Positions 1 through 9,011 of a DNA stretch of 64,000 nt are shown here, in pieces. Both the position numbers and the translations under genes were made by a program. The notes under the pieces are model-generated. The model worked only from the letters and a program-made list of their open reading frames with translations, had not been told where the DNA came from and did not search any database. Source of the DNA: JAJDXO01 sp965213765 (lineage in GTDB: Bacteria > Pseudomonadota > Alphaproteobacteria > Rhodospirillales > UBA2165); NCBI GenBank assembly GCA_965213765.1, contig OZ243926.1:2480001-2544000 (forward strand). The letters run 5' to 3'. Numbering within the stretch: position 1 is the first letter of the stretch; every line of letters begins with the position of its first letter.

Positions 1-81
1 TTCCGGCATATCGCCGTCGAACTTGACGTCGACCACCGCACCCATGATCTGGGAGATTGCTCCGGTGTTATTCTGTGCCAT
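1..81 (-). CDS. atpD: ATP synthase F1 subunit beta, N-terminal fragment (cut by window edge)
   Basis: This is the first 27 codons of the catalytic beta subunit of F1Fo ATP synthase, and the gene continues beyond base 1. The translation begins MAQNNTGAISQIMGAVVDV, the usual start of alphaproteobacterial AtpD, which forms the N-terminal beta-barrel. An AGGAG ribosome-binding site precedes the ATG. The gene lies 29 bases downstream of atpG on the same strand, in the conserved atpH-atpA-atpG-atpD order. No nucleotide-binding motif is visible because only the N-terminus lies inside the window. The identification rests on this short match plus the gene order. Confidence 0.93.
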   Translation of the reverse strand, partial: MAQNNTGAISQIMGAVVDVKFDGDMPE

Positions 82-110
82 CCTACTCGCTCCTCGGATT
101 CGGCGCCGCC

Positions 111-1004
111 CTAGACGGCCTCGGCACCGGAAATAATTTCAATCAACTCACTTGTAATCTTGGCCTGACGCGTACGATTGAACTGCAGCGACAGGGCGTC
201 GATCATTTCTCCCGCGTTCCGGGTCGCATTGTCCATGGCGCTCATCCGGGCACCATGTTCAGATGCATTGCTCTCCAAGAGCCCGTGCAGAATTTGCACC
301 TCCAGGTTCTTGGGCAGCAAAACCCCCAAAATGACGTCGTCGTCCGGCTCAAACTCGGTCGCCGCCGGAATGACGCCGGATGCCGCCTCTTCCCCGCTCG
401 CTTCTTCCTCGATGGAAACGGGAATCACCTGCTGGGGGGTGACAATCTGGGTCATCGCCGAAACGAACTGATTGTAAGTGACGGTGCAGACGTCGAACTC
501 GCCGGCGTCGAATAGTTCGACGATCTTGGCGGTTACATTCCGAGCGTCTTCCAAGGTCACCGCCGTCCGGCCGATGTCTTCGAACGTATCAACGATCTTG
601 TCTCCGTGATCCCGGCGAAGCTGGTCGCCGGCCTTTCGACCGACACACACGACTTTGACGGTCTTGCCGGCGGATTCCAACTCGGCGATCTGCCGGCGCA
701 CCGAGCGGACGATATTCGCGTTGAAGCCGCCGCAGAGTCCGCGATCCGATGTCATGGCGACCAGCAGATGGACGTCATCCCTGCCTGTGCCGGCCAGTAA
801 CGGCGGCGCGCCTTCCGTCGAGCCCAGTCCCTCGACCATGCCCGCGATCATCCGCTCCATCCGTTCAGCAAACGGCCGAGCCGCTTCCGCGGCCTCCTGG
901 GCGCGGCGCAGGCGGCTGGCCGCCACCATCTTCATGGCGGATGTGATCTTCTGCGTCGATTTGACGCTGTCGATCCGGGTCTTGAGTTCCTTGAGACCGG
1001 CCAT
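111..1004 (-). CDS. atpG: ATP synthase F1 subunit gamma
   Basis: This is the central rotor shaft of F1, which couples proton flow through Fo to the catalytic alpha3beta3 head at the cytoplasmic membrane face. The 297-residue product has the family length. Its N-terminal coiled-coil helix (residues 1-36, starting MAGLKELKTRIDSVKSTQKI) and its C-terminal helix (about 253-297, containing MDNATRNAGEMIDAL) are the two antiparallel helices that form the shaft. The intervening Rossmann-like domain has a short acidic, Ala-rich insert near residues 200-222. The gene sits between atpA (32 bases upstream) and atpD (29 bases downstream), so it is almost certainly co-transcribed with them. Confidence 0.97.
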   Translation of the reverse strand: MAGLKELKTRIDSVKSTQKITSAMKMVAASRLRRAQEAAEAARPFAERMERMIAGMVEGLGSTEGAPPLLAGTGRDDVHLLVAMTSDRGLCGGFNANIVRSVRRQIAELESAGKTVKVVCVGRKAGDQLRRDHGDKIVDTFEDIGRTAVTLEDARNVTAKIVELFDAGEFDVCTVTYNQFVSAMTQIVTPQQVIPVSIEEEASGEEAASGVIPAATEFEPDDDVILGVLLPKNLEVQILHGLLESNASEHGARMSAMDNATRNAGEMIDALSLQFNRTRQAKITSELIEIISGAEAV

Positions 1005-1036
1005 CGGTTATCCGATTCGCTTATCCCTCCGAGGCT

Positions 1037-2569
1037 CTAAGAGAAGGATTTGGTGAAATCGTCGAGGAAGGTCTTGAGCTTTTCCTCGGTTGCTTCGTTG
1101 ATTTCGGCATCGGTGCGGATCGCCACCAAAATGTCGGCGCCCGACTCGCGGACCTCTTCCATCAGCGCCGCTTCGTAGCGGACCACATCTCCAACCTCGA
1201 TCCCGTCGAGATAGCCGTTCACGCCGGCGTAGATGGCGACCACCTGTTCCTCCACCGGGTAGGGTACGAACTGGCCCTGCTTCAGGATTTCGGTCAGCCG
1301 CGAGCCGCGCGCCAACAGACGCTGGGTCGCGGAATCCAGATCGGACGCGAATTGGGAAAACGCCGCCATTTCCCGGTACTGAGCGAGTTCCAGCTTGATC
1401 GAGCCGGCAACCTGCTTCATGGCCTTCACCTGCGCGGCAGAGCCCACCCGGCTGACCGACAGACCGACATTCACCGCCGGGCGGATGCCCTGGTAGAACA
1501 ATTCGGTCTCGAGGAAGATCTGCCCATCGGTAATGGAAATCACGTTCGTCGGGATGTAGGCCGAGACGTCGTTGGCCTGGGTCTCGATCACCGGCAGCGC
1601 GGTCAATGACCCGGCGCCGTTGTCATCGTTCATCTTCGCGGCCCGCTCCAATAGGCGGGAGTGCAGATAAAACACGTCACCGGGATAGGCCTCACGCCCC
1701 GGCGGACGGCGAAGCAGCAGGGACATTTGCCGGTAGGCGACCGCCTGCTTGGTTAAATCGTCGTAGAAGATAACCGCATGCATGCCGTTGTCGCGGAAAT
1801 ATTCCCCCATGGTGCAGCCCGTATAGGGCGCCAGGAAGAGCATCGGCGCCGGTTCAGATGCCGTGGCCGCGACGACGATGGAGTATTCGAGTGCGCCGTA
1901 GCTCTCAAGAATCTTGACGAACTGCGCCACCGAAGACCGCTTCTGGCCGACGCTCACATAAACGCAATAGAGCTTCTCGGAATCATCCCTGGCGGCGTCG
2001 TTGACCTTCTTCTGATTGATGATGGTGTCGAGAATGATCGCCGTCTTGCCGGTCTGCCGGTCTCCGATCACCAACTCCCGCTGGCCGCGGCCGATGGGGA
2101 TCAGGCTGTCAATGGCCTTGATCCCGGTCTGCATGGGCTCATGCACCGATTTCCGCGGAATGATACCGGGCGCCTTCACCTCGATCAGGCCGCGGTTGGC
2201 CGCGTTGATCGGGCCCTTGCCGTCAATCGGCTCACCGAGACCGTTCACCACCCGGCCGAGCAGTTCCTTGCCCACCGGCGCGTCGACGATTTCACCGGTC
2301 CGCTTGACCGTGTCGCCTTCGCGGATTGTCCGGTCGTCGCCAAAGATCACGACACCCACATTGTCCTCTTCAAGGTTGAGGGTCATGCCCTTGATTCCGC
2401 CCGGGAATTCGACCATTTCACCAGCCTGCACCTTGTCGAGGCCGTAGACGCGGGCGATACCATCACCCACCGACAGGACCTGTCCGACCTCGGCAACCTC
2501 CGCTTCGGTGCCGAAGTTCTGTATTTGCTGTTTCAGGATCGCGGAGATTTCGGCCGCACGGATTTCCAT
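1037..2569 (-). CDS. atpA: ATP synthase F1 subunit alpha
   Basis: This is the non-catalytic nucleotide-binding subunit of the F1 head. The 510-residue product matches the family. The P-loop GDRQTGKT lies at residues 169-176, and the segment VGLSVSRVGSAAQ near residue 370 contains the conserved arginine that reaches into the catalytic site at the beta subunit interface. The N-terminal barrel, nucleotide-binding core and C-terminal helical domain are all present. Its ATG overlaps the atpH stop codon by one base (TAATG), which indicates translational coupling and one operon. Nothing in the sequence suggests truncation or unusual residues. Confidence 0.98.
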   Translation of the reverse strand: MEIRAAEISAILKQQIQNFGTEAEVAEVGQVLSVGDGIARVYGLDKVQAGEMVEFPGGIKGMTLNLEEDNVGVVIFGDDRTIREGDTVKRTGEIVDAPVGKELLGRVVNGLGEPIDGKGPINAANRGLIEVKAPGIIPRKSVHEPMQTGIKAIDSLIPIGRGQRELVIGDRQTGKTAIILDTIINQKKVNDAARDDSEKLYCVYVSVGQKRSSVAQFVKILESYGALEYSIVVAATASEPAPMLFLAPYTGCTMGEYFRDNGMHAVIFYDDLTKQAVAYRQMSLLLRRPPGREAYPGDVFYLHSRLLERAAKMNDDNGAGSLTALPVIETQANDVSAYIPTNVISITDGQIFLETELFYQGIRPAVNVGLSVSRVGSAAQVKAMKQVAGSIKLELAQYREMAAFSQFASDLDSATQRLLARGSRLTEILKQGQFVPYPVEEQVVAIYAGVNGYLDGIEVGDVVRYEAALMEEVRESGADILVAIRTDAEINEATEEKLKTFLDDFTKSFS

Positions 2570-3129
2570 TATCCAACCCCTCTCATGGCGAGTCGCAGCT
2601 GCTGTAGCTTGGTGTTAAGGGAACTGTCGACCATCCGGGAGCCCAATTTGACAACCAGGCCGCCCAGAACAACAGGATCGACTTTCTCATTGATACTGAC
2701 CTCGCCGCCGACCGAGCGTTTGAGCGTCGCTTCCAGCGTCGCCAACTGCTTGCCGGACAGTTTGGCCGCCGAGGTCACGTCGGCCGTCATCTCGCCCCGG
2801 CGTCCGGCTAGAATGGCGAGGTATTGATCGATGATATCCGGCAACGCGAACAGGCGCCGATTGCCGGCCAGCACGCCGGCAAATTTGCGCGCCAATTCGC
2901 CCGCGCCGGCGGCCGTCAACAGCGCGTTCATTGCCGCACTCTGTTCGTCCCGGGATATCACCGGGGATCGAATCATCCGCGTCAGATCAGCGTTCTCCAG
3001 AATCATCTGGTCCAGCGATTTCAGGTCGTCCGCAACCTCATCCAGGACACCCTCGGTTTCGGCAAGCTCAAACAGCGCTGTTGCATACCTTCCGGCGAGG
3101 CCGGTGGCGCCTGTGTTGTCCGTTGCCAC
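2569..3129 (-). CDS. atpH: ATP synthase F1 subunit delta
   Basis: This is the delta (OSCP-type) subunit, part of the peripheral stalk that holds the F1 head to Fo. The product is 186 residues long. Its N-terminal helical domain (GLAGRYATALFELAETEGVL, about residues 10-29) and its C-terminal SINEKVDPVVLGGLVVKLGSRMVD motif region (around 144-167) are characteristic of the family. It is the first F1 gene of the run and overlaps atpA by one base. The Fo genes are not next to it, as is usual in alphaproteobacteria, where the Fo operon is separate. The operon promoter should lie in the 208-base gap upstream, between this gene and priA. Confidence 0.96.
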   Translation of the reverse strand: MATDNTGATGLAGRYATALFELAETEGVLDEVADDLKSLDQMILENADLTRMIRSPVISRDEQSAAMNALLTAAGAGELARKFAGVLAGNRRLFALPDIIDQYLAILAGRRGEMTADVTSAAKLSGKQLATLEATLKRSVGGEVSINEKVDPVVLGGLVVKLGSRMVDSSLNTKLQQLRLAMRGVG

Positions 3130-3337
3130 GTGAGATGTTCCTCGGTTCTGGTTCCCCGGTGAGATGTCACCGACACCACAACGAATGTTGCGAGAATATT
3201 GCGCCTTTCAGCGGCACCGCGCCGCCGAAGGCGAGGGTTGTCTACCATACTGATTGGTGGGGTGCAAGACGACTCACCCGGACCGGAACAGGCAACAAAA
3301 CGCGTTTTTTATCAATGAGTTATGGAATTTTCGTACG
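3130..3337 (-). promoter_or_regulatory. atp operon upstream region with leader hairpin
   Basis: This is the 208-base gap between priA and atpH, both on the minus strand. It contains a perfect 6-bp hairpin (CGGTGA, GATG loop, TCACCG at 3157-3172) about 28 bases before the atpH start, and a palindrome AAAACGCGTTTT at 3297-3308 next to the priA stop. The atp promoter is expected here, but I could not assign -35 and -10 boxes with confidence. No terminator with a clear T-run follows priA. Confidence 0.3.
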
Positions 3338-5533
3338 CTACATGAAGCTGTAAGGATCGATGTCCAGTTGGACCCGGACTTTCTTGGGAATAGGCGTGGT
3401 CGAGAGCCAATTCCGGAGCGCCTTCTGAAGGCTCACCTCGCGGCTCGTCTTGACCAGAAACCGCCGCCGATGACGGCCGCGCAGCAGCGCCATCGGCGCC
3501 GGGGCAGGCCCGAGCACCTGCACCCCGTCTTCCGACGGCGCGGTGCGGCGCAACGCATTTGCCGCCCGGTCGACCTGGTAGGGATCGGGGCTTGACAGGA
3601 CGACGCCGGCCAGTCGACCAAACGGCGGCATCCCGGCAATCTCCCGGTCCTTGGCCTCGGCGGATAGAAACCCTTCCCGATCCCCGGCGGCCAGCGATTT
3701 GATAACCGGGTGGTCGGGCATAAACGTTTGCAGCAGCACCCGGCCCGGCCGGTGTTCCCGTCCGGCGCGGCCCGCCACCTGATAGAGGAGTTGGTAGGTT
3801 CGTTCCGTCGCCCGAAGATCGCCGCCCGAGAGTCCGAGATCCGAATCGACCACACCCACCAATGTCAGGTGGGGAAAGTGATATCCCTTGGCGACAATCT
3901 GGGTGCCGATGACAATATCCACCTCGCGTTCTTCGATCAGCCGGACCAGCGTGGCCGCCTGGCCGGGACCATGGATGGTATCGGACGCCGCGATGACCAC
4001 CCGCGCGTCCGGATACTGAGCCGCCACCTCCTCGGCCAATCGTTCGACGCCCGGCCCGCAGGCCGCGAGCTTGTTTTCGGCTTCGCAGCTCGGGCAGGTG
4101 TTCGGCAAACCGGCGGTATAGCCGCAGTGATGACACTGGAGACGGTTCATCAGCCGGTGCTCCACCAACCAACTGGTGCAGTTCGGGCATTGCAGCCGAT
4201 GGCCGCAGGCCCTGCACAGGGTCAGCGGCGCGTAGCCCCGCCGATTCAGGAACAAGAGCACCTGCTCCCCTTGGTCCAGGGTTTCGGCGACGGCTGCGCG
4301 CAACGGCGACGACAGCCATTCGTCCGCCGGCGGGCTGTCGGCGCGCATGTCGACAACGTCCACATCCGGAAACCCGACCCCGGCGTGGCGGTCCGGCAGA
4401 TTGTGATGTCCGTACCGGCCCTGGCGGACATTCTCGACTGTCTCCAACGACGGCGTCGCGGAGACCAGCACCACCGGTACTTCCTCCTCCCGCGCCCGGA
4501 CGATGGCCATGTCACGGGCGTTGTAGATCACCCCATCCTCCTGCTTGTAGGAAGCATCGTGCTCTTCATCGATGACGATGACACCGAGTTCCGGATAGGG
4601 CAGGAACAACGCCGAGCGGGCGCCGACCACCACTCGGGCTTCACCGGTCGCCACCGCCCGCCAATTGGTGCGGCGCTGCGCATGGGTAAGGTCCGAATGC
4701 CATTCGGCGGGCTTGCAGCCGAACCGTTGCCGGAACCGGTCCATCCATTGCGCCGACAGGGCAATTTCCGGCAATAGAACCAGTGCCTGTTTGCCCGCTT
4801 CGAGGGCCGCCACCACGGCCTCCAGATACACCTCGGTCTTGCCGGCGCCCGGAATTCCCTCCAGCAGGCTGACCCCGAACCCATGGGCCGTGGCAAGCTC
4901 CCGCAATGCGTCGGCCGCCGCAGCCTGCTCCGGCGACAAGACCGGCCCTCCGGCCGAGAGATCAGGGGGTTGGAATCCGGTCGACGGCACCAGGGTTCGC
5001 TGTTCAAGTACGCCCGCTTCGGCGAGGCCCTGCACCACCGACGGGCCACAGCCTGCTTCACGGGCGAGGTCCGCCGCCGGCAGCGGCGGAAGTCCGCCGG
5101 CGACCTCGATGACCCGTTTCCGGGCGTCGGTCATCCGAATATCGGGCACGCTGTCGGCGAGAGCATAGGCGGTAACCGGTTTGGGTGGCACGAAGCCGTC
5201 GGGGACGCTGAGCACCATCTTCAGCACACTGCCGGCGTTGGACATGGTGTAGGCCGCGACCCATTCGACGAAACGCCGGAGCTCGGGCGTCAAGCCGGGC
5301 ACGTCAAATGCGCCAATGACGTCCTTCAGTTTTTCCGGCGGGACATCTCCATCCCCCTCGCCCCAGATAACTCCCGCTACCCGTCGCGGACCGAACGGCA
5401 CGTCGACGATATTCCCCAATTCGGCATGCACATCGTCCGGCACCCGGTAGGTGAACGGTTCGTCGAACGGGAGCGGCAGGAGGACACCCACCTGCCGGGA
5501 ACGGGCTTCGCCCCTGGTTTGGATTGGCGGCAT
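3338..5533 (-). CDS. priA: Primosomal protein N', replication restart helicase
   Basis: PriA is a 3'-5' DNA helicase that recognises stalled forks and reloads the replisome. The 731-residue product has the full architecture: an N-terminal 3'-end-binding domain, a helicase core with Walker A GIPGAGKT at 226-233 and DEEH box at 322-325, and eight zinc-binding cysteines in four CXXC-type pairs (C440/C443, C449/C452, C467/C470, C480/C483). The motif QVAGRAGR is in the C-terminal half. The gene lies directly upstream of atpH, a common alphaproteobacterial neighbourhood, and is divergent from the aldolase gene at 5708. No residue is missing. The start at 5533 gives the expected N-terminus, but a slightly later start is possible. 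Confidence 0.97.
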   Translation of the reverse strand: MPPIQTRGEARSRQVGVLLPLPFDEPFTYRVPDDVHAELGNIVDVPFGPRRVAGVIWGEGDGDVPPEKLKDVIGAFDVPGLTPELRRFVEWVAAYTMSNAGSVLKMVLSVPDGFVPPKPVTAYALADSVPDIRMTDARKRVIEVAGGLPPLPAADLAREAGCGPSVVQGLAEAGVLEQRTLVPSTGFQPPDLSAGGPVLSPEQAAAADALRELATAHGFGVSLLEGIPGAGKTEVYLEAVVAALEAGKQALVLLPEIALSAQWMDRFRQRFGCKPAEWHSDLTHAQRRTNWRAVATGEARVVVGARSALFLPYPELGVIVIDEEHDASYKQEDGVIYNARDMAIVRAREEEVPVVLVSATPSLETVENVRQGRYGHHNLPDRHAGVGFPDVDVVDMRADSPPADEWLSSPLRAAVAETLDQGEQVLLFLNRRGYAPLTLCRACGHRLQCPNCTSWLVEHRLMNRLQCHHCGYTAGLPNTCPSCEAENKLAACGPGVERLAEEVAAQYPDARVVIAASDTIHGPGQAATLVRLIEEREVDIVIGTQIVAKGYHFPHLTLVGVVDSDLGLSGGDLRATERTYQLLYQVAGRAGREHRPGRVLLQTFMPDHPVIKSLAAGDREGFLSAEAKDREIAGMPPFGRLAGVVLSSPDPYQVDRAANALRRTAPSEDGVQVLGPAPAPMALLRGRHRRRFLVKTSREVSLQKALRNWLSTTPIPKKVRVQLDIDPYSFM

Positions 5534-5707
5534 GGGCTACACTCTAGCGGCTGCGGCGGGCCGGGGAAATTGCACCGCCCGCTGAACGGCCAAGGCCCCG
5601 GAAAACCGGGGGGATGCGCCCGAATGGGCGATGACAGGATTGCCTCACCAGGGCGGACGATGCGAATCAAGCTTCAGTTCTCTGACTGAGGAGGCCTTCC
5701 CGATCCC

Positions 5708-6376
5708 ATGAAGTTCTTTATCGACACAGCCGACATCGATGAAATTCGCGCCCTCGCCGAGACCGGAATGGTCGACGGCGTGACCACTAATCCCTCGCTG
5801 GTCGCAAAGACAGGCCGCAGGTTCACGGATGTGGTTGCCGAGATTTGCGAGATCGTGCCCGGCCCCATCTCAGCGGAAGTGACCGCGACCGACGCCGAAA
5901 CGATGATCGAAGAGGGTCGGAAGCTGGCAGCAATCGCGTCAAACGTCGCGGTGAAAGTCCCGCTTACCGAGGACGGGCTTCGTGCCTGCCGGGCACTCAG
6001 CGATCAGGGAACCATGGTCAATGTGACGCTGTGCTTCTCGGCTGCTCAATCCATCTTGGCCGCCATAGCCGGTGCCGCCTTTGTCTCTCCGTTCGTCGGA
6101 CGGCTGGACGATATCGGCCAATCGGGAATGGAGCTGATCGCCGACATCGTCGAGATCTACGGCCAGTATGACGACTTCACCACCGAGGTGCTGGTCGCCA
6201 GCATCCGAAACCCGATGCATGTGGTTGAGGCCGCCCGCATGGGCGCTCACGTGGCGACCATCCCGCCCAAAATCCTGTCGCAGCTCTTCAAGCACCCGCT
6301 CACCGACAAAGGGCTCGCGGCATTCCTGGATGATTGGGCCAAGACCGGGCAGAGCATTCTTGGCGATGAGGGGTAG
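5708..6376 (+). CDS. fsa: Fructose-6-phosphate aldolase / transaldolase-like protein
   Basis: This is a small single-domain transaldolase/F6P aldolase-family TIM barrel that forms a Schiff base with keto sugars. Its 222 residues match the short (MipB/TalC-like) subfamily rather than the roughly 320-residue TalB. The N-terminus MKFFIDTADIDEIR contains the conserved Asp6, the TTNPSL motif follows, and the Schiff-base lysine is K83 in VAVKVPLTEDG. Whether it acts mainly as transaldolase or as fructose-6-phosphate aldolase cannot be settled from sequence. It is divergent from priA and lies six bases before the DUF484 gene, so it probably heads a three-gene run with DUF484 and xerC. An AGGAGG lies 13 bases before the ATG, which is rather far. 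Confidence 0.92.
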   Translation: MKFFIDTADIDEIRALAETGMVDGVTTNPSLVAKTGRRFTDVVAEICEIVPGPISAEVTATDAETMIEEGRKLAAIASNVAVKVPLTEDGLRACRALSDQGTMVNVTLCFSAAQSILAAIAGAAFVSPFVGRLDDIGQSGMELIADIVEIYGQYDDFTTEVLVASIRNPMHVVEAARMGAHVATIPPKILSQLFKHPLTDKGLAAFLDDWAKTGQSILGDEG

Positions 6377-6382
6377 CCGAAG

Positions 6383-7129
6383 ATGAGTAGTGAACAGGAA
6401 ACCAATTCAGGCAATGGACAGGGCGTGACCATCGAGGCAAATCCGCCGAGCGCCGAGGAAGTCGCGGAATACCTCAGGGCCAACCCGGACTACCTTCATG
6501 AGCGGCCTGAACTATTGTCGGTCCTGTCGCCGCCCAGCCGCTGGACCGAAGCCGACGGCAGCGTCGTCGACATGCAAGCCTTCATGCTCGACCGGCTAAA
6601 GTCGGAATCCGACAATTTACGCCAAGCCGCCAATGAGTTGGTGACCACGACCCGCTCCAACATGCTGGTCCAGACCCGTACCCACGCGGCGGTGCTGGCA
6701 CTGTTGGCCTCGGACGGCTTTGAACGATTGGTTCATGTGATTCGTTTCGATCTGCCACTACTGTTGGATGTGGATGCGGTCTCGCTGTGTTTTGAGTCCG
6801 CCGACGAATCCGAGCCGTTATTCGCCGCCGGCGATATCCGGCGCGTGCCGCCGGGCACCCTCGACCACCTATTGGAGACTCCGGATACCGAAGCCATGCT
6901 GTTCGCCGACACCGGCGATGACGGTACGGTCTTCGGCGAGGCCGCCGGGCTCATTGCCTCGGCGGCCATCGCCCGCATTCGGCCGACCCGCACCCTGCCG
7001 CTGGGGTTGCTGGCCCTCGGCGGCCGGCACGCCGGCACCTTCAATCCCGGCCAAGGAACCGAGCTGCTGACTTTCCTGGCCCGGGTCACCGAGCATTGCG
7101 TTCACCGATGGCTGCCCCAAAACGCCTAG
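6383..7129 (+). CDS. DUF484 family protein (GAF-like)
   Basis: This 248-residue protein belongs to the DUF484 family, whose members have a helical N-terminal segment and a degenerate GAF-like domain and are usually encoded directly before xerC. The typical opening motif is seen as EVAEYLRANPDYLHERPELLS at residues 27-47, followed by a predicted coiled region (about 70-95) and a C-terminal domain ending near HCVHRWLPQ. The biochemical function is unknown; the link to site-specific recombination is inferred from conserved synteny only. The 3' end overlaps the start of xerC, which suggests translational coupling. Confidence 0.88.
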   Translation: MSSEQETNSGNGQGVTIEANPPSAEEVAEYLRANPDYLHERPELLSVLSPPSRWTEADGSVVDMQAFMLDRLKSESDNLRQAANELVTTTRSNMLVQTRTHAAVLALLASDGFERLVHVIRFDLPLLLDVDAVSLCFESADESEPLFAAGDIRRVPPGTLDHLLETPDTEAMLFADTGDDGTVFGEAAGLIASAAIARIRPTRTLPLGLLALGGRHAGTFNPGQGTELLTFLARVTEHCVHRWLPQNA

Positions 7130-8100
7130 AGTCCCGGGTCACCGGTCCACTTGAGACGATTGCCGCCGAACCGGCGGTCAAAACAGCGATTGCCGGCTGG
7201 CGCGAATGGCTGCTGAGCGAGCGGCGCTGCTCGGAGCACACCTTGGCCGGATACGGCCGGGATCTGGTCAAATTCTTCCGCCACCTCTCGGATCATCTCG
7301 GATATCCGCCGGGATTGAGTGATCTGGAAGGACTGTCGGCGGCGGATTTTCGAGGCTACCTCGCCCGGCAGAGCAATCAGGGACTGGCGCGGTCGTCGAC
7401 GGCAAGATCCATGTCGACGCTGCGCAACTTCTTCCGTCATCTGGACCGGACCGGCGCCGTCACGAACGCCGCCATCAAGGCGGTTCGCACCCCGAAATTG
7501 CCGAAATCACTGCCGAAGCCATTGGGCGCAACGGAGGCGCTGGAATCCCTCGACCGGGCCGCGCTGTTTCACGACGAGCCGTGGCTCGCCGCCCGCGATG
7601 TGGCGCTTTTCACCCTGCTCTACGGCTGCGGCCTCCGGATCGGCGAGGCTCTCGGCCTCGATGTGGGTGATGTTCCGGAAGGTGATGTGCTGACCATTAC
7701 CGGCAAGGGCAATAAGCAGCGCCTGGTCCCGGTCCTGCCGGTGATCATGGAGCGCATCCGGAGTTATCTGGACCTCTGTCCGTTTGGCCTCGGACCCAAG
7801 GACCCATTGTTCGTGGGCGCCCGGGGGAAGCGGCTCAACCCCGGTGTGGTCCAACGGCAGATGCGGAAGGTTCGTGCCGATCTCGGCCTGCCCGAGACCG
7901 CGACGCCTCATGCCCTTCGCCATTCCTTCGCCACCCATCTACTGGCCGATGGCGGCGATCTCAGGACCATTCAGGAACTGCTCGGACACGCTTCGCTTTC
8001 GACCACCCAACGCTACACGGAGGTGGACCAGGCGCGCCTGATGGAGGTTTACAAGGACGCGCATCCCCGCGCCCGCCACGACCCCAACTCGACGGATTGA
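7108..8100 (+). CDS. xerC: Tyrosine recombinase XerC
   Basis: This site-specific recombinase, with XerD, resolves chromosome dimers at dif. The product is 330 residues from the ATG at 7108; a TTG at 7096 would add four residues. An N-terminal SAM-like core-binding domain (about 25-120) precedes the catalytic domain. The tyrosine-recombinase catalytic set is complete in this numbering: R177 (CGLRIGEAL), K200 (GKGNKQR), H268 and R271 (HALRH), H294 (GHASL) and nucleophile Y303 (TQRYT). The start lies inside the last codons of the DUF484 gene, consistent with coupled translation. XerC rather than XerD is inferred from the DUF484 neighbour and the sequence style. Confidence 0.93.
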   Translation: MAAPKRLESRVTGPLETIAAEPAVKTAIAGWREWLLSERRCSEHTLAGYGRDLVKFFRHLSDHLGYPPGLSDLEGLSAADFRGYLARQSNQGLARSSTARSMSTLRNFFRHLDRTGAVTNAAIKAVRTPKLPKSLPKPLGATEALESLDRAALFHDEPWLAARDVALFTLLYGCGLRIGEALGLDVGDVPEGDVLTITGKGNKQRLVPVLPVIMERIRSYLDLCPFGLGPKDPLFVGARGKRLNPGVVQRQMRKVRADLGLPETATPHALRHSFATHLLADGGDLRTIQELLGHASLSTTQRYTEVDQARLMEVYKDAHPRARHDPNSTD

Positions 8101-8339
8101 CCCCCGGCAAGGAATAGACCTGATCCGCCTGCCGGTTGGCTTCCATGGAGGAAGACAAGGAGTGGGGCGAGGCGGCCCGCGACGCCGTCGCCGAGACCGA
8201 CCTCAAAGCGGCGTTCATCGCGTCCGGGTCCCCCAGCCGCGCTTTCCGGCCCAACCGGGTGAGCGAGGCGGGGCCGGGGCGAGTGCAGCATGATCGACAC
8301 CGCCATGCTGTTCGGCGCCTTGAGCCGCCATAGGAGTAT

Positions 8340-8545
8340 TGCGGCGATGAGGCACAAAATGATTGCGTCATGGCCGGGCCCACCGGACCGGCTTCGCCGG
8401 CCGGAGGACAAACCGCGACCCGGCCATCCACGTGTACCGTGCCGCGAGGCGTGGATCACCGGGTCAAATAAGGTCAATTCGGACGAATTGACCGACCCGG
8501 TGATGACGACTTGCGGGTCAAGCCCGGTGATGACGACTTGCGGGT
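8340..8545. repeat. Dispersed-type intergenic repeat with tandem 27-bp units
   Basis: Two nearly perfect direct copies of a 23-base unit beginning CCCGGTGATGACGACTTGCG lie at 8496-8518 and 8523-8545 (27-base period). On the minus strand the neighbouring stretch at about 8350-8460 reads like the frequently mis-translated alphaproteobacterial intergenic element (frames giving GLDP, DPVIHAS and GHDAI-type strings). I infer that it is a member of such a dispersed palindromic repeat family. That needs a genome-wide copy count to confirm. Confidence 0.5.
8472..8493 (-). terminator. Perfect 10-bp palindrome, possible terminator of the lpdA/STAS transcript
   Basis: GGTCAATTCG, a 2-base centre and CGAATTGACC form a perfect inverted repeat. 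On the minus strand it is followed by TTATTTGACC, a weakly T-rich stretch, so it could end the long minus-strand TCA transcript whose last gene stops at 8638. The 2-base loop and imperfect T-run make this a weak call. It may equally be part of the dispersed repeat or a protein-binding site. Confidence 0.3.
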
Positions 8546-8637
8546 GAGTGAGGAGCGGGGGTTTGCCGTGCGTCCCCTCGCCCCGCCAGGGTGAGAGGGC
8601 GCAAAAAGGAGAATCCCCCAATTGATGAGTACGGACC

Positions 8638-8994
8638 CTAGTCCCGCGCCCACTCCCAGGCGCGTTTTATATCCAGTGGGTGATACGGTTTCACCTCGGC
8701 ATGCATCAGCGCGCCGACGAATTTTGCGGCCAGACCCTCCCACTCGGAGCCGGCGATAACCGCCATCTTCTCGACCTCACCCCAATGCCTGACGCCGAAG
8801 GCGAAGTCGTCCCACGCCGCGCGCCAGTCCCAGCCGTCGAACTCCGTGAGGTCGACCAGGAAACGGACCTTGCCGTGACGGGCGATGATCGCCTCGATGC
8901 CGGCGACGTTTTCGACGACGTCGGCATCGGTCAATTTGCCGATTACCTTCACGCCGATGACATTGTCCGAGGTCTCGGGGAGCAGAACGATCAT
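8638..8994 (-). CDS. STAS/SpoIIAA-like domain protein
   Basis: This 118-residue protein has the features of the SpoIIAA-like STAS/SEC14-related family: an N-terminal strand MIVLLPETSDNVIGVKVIGK, the segment RFLVDLTEFDGWDWRAAWDD around residues 44-63, and a C-terminal helix ending YHPLDIKRAWEWARD. Related proteins are small cytoplasmic domains of unknown partner. The ATG at 8994 was chosen because the upstream in-frame sequence is antisense-like, low-quality protein and lies inside lpdA. The gene follows lpdA by only 17 bases on the same strand, so it is probably the last gene of the TCA operon. A role in 2-oxoglutarate dehydrogenase function is not indicated by sequence. Confidence 0.8.
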   Translation of the reverse strand: MIVLLPETSDNVIGVKVIGKLTDADVVENVAGIEAIIARHGKVRFLVDLTEFDGWDWRAAWDDFAFGVRHWGEVEKMAVIAGSEWEGLAAKFVGALMHAEVKPYHPLDIKRAWEWARD

Positions 8995-9011
8995 CGTGTC
9001 TCGATAAGCGC

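Larger units (their letters stand above)
8101..8637. other. Gene-free interval between convergent xerC and the STAS-like gene
   Basis: I see no convincing gene in these 537 bases. Open frames on both strands are short and have no recognisable protein features. The right half carries direct repeats, a perfect palindrome and a copy of what looks like a dispersed intergenic repeat common in alphaproteobacteria (see the separate entries). The left half (about 8130-8330) is GC-rich and unassigned. Confidence 0.6.

Noticed and set aside
8136..8333. Small plus-strand frame after xerC
   Set aside because: The composition is low quality, with no motif or good ribosome-binding site. It is probably chance or part of the repeat-rich gap.
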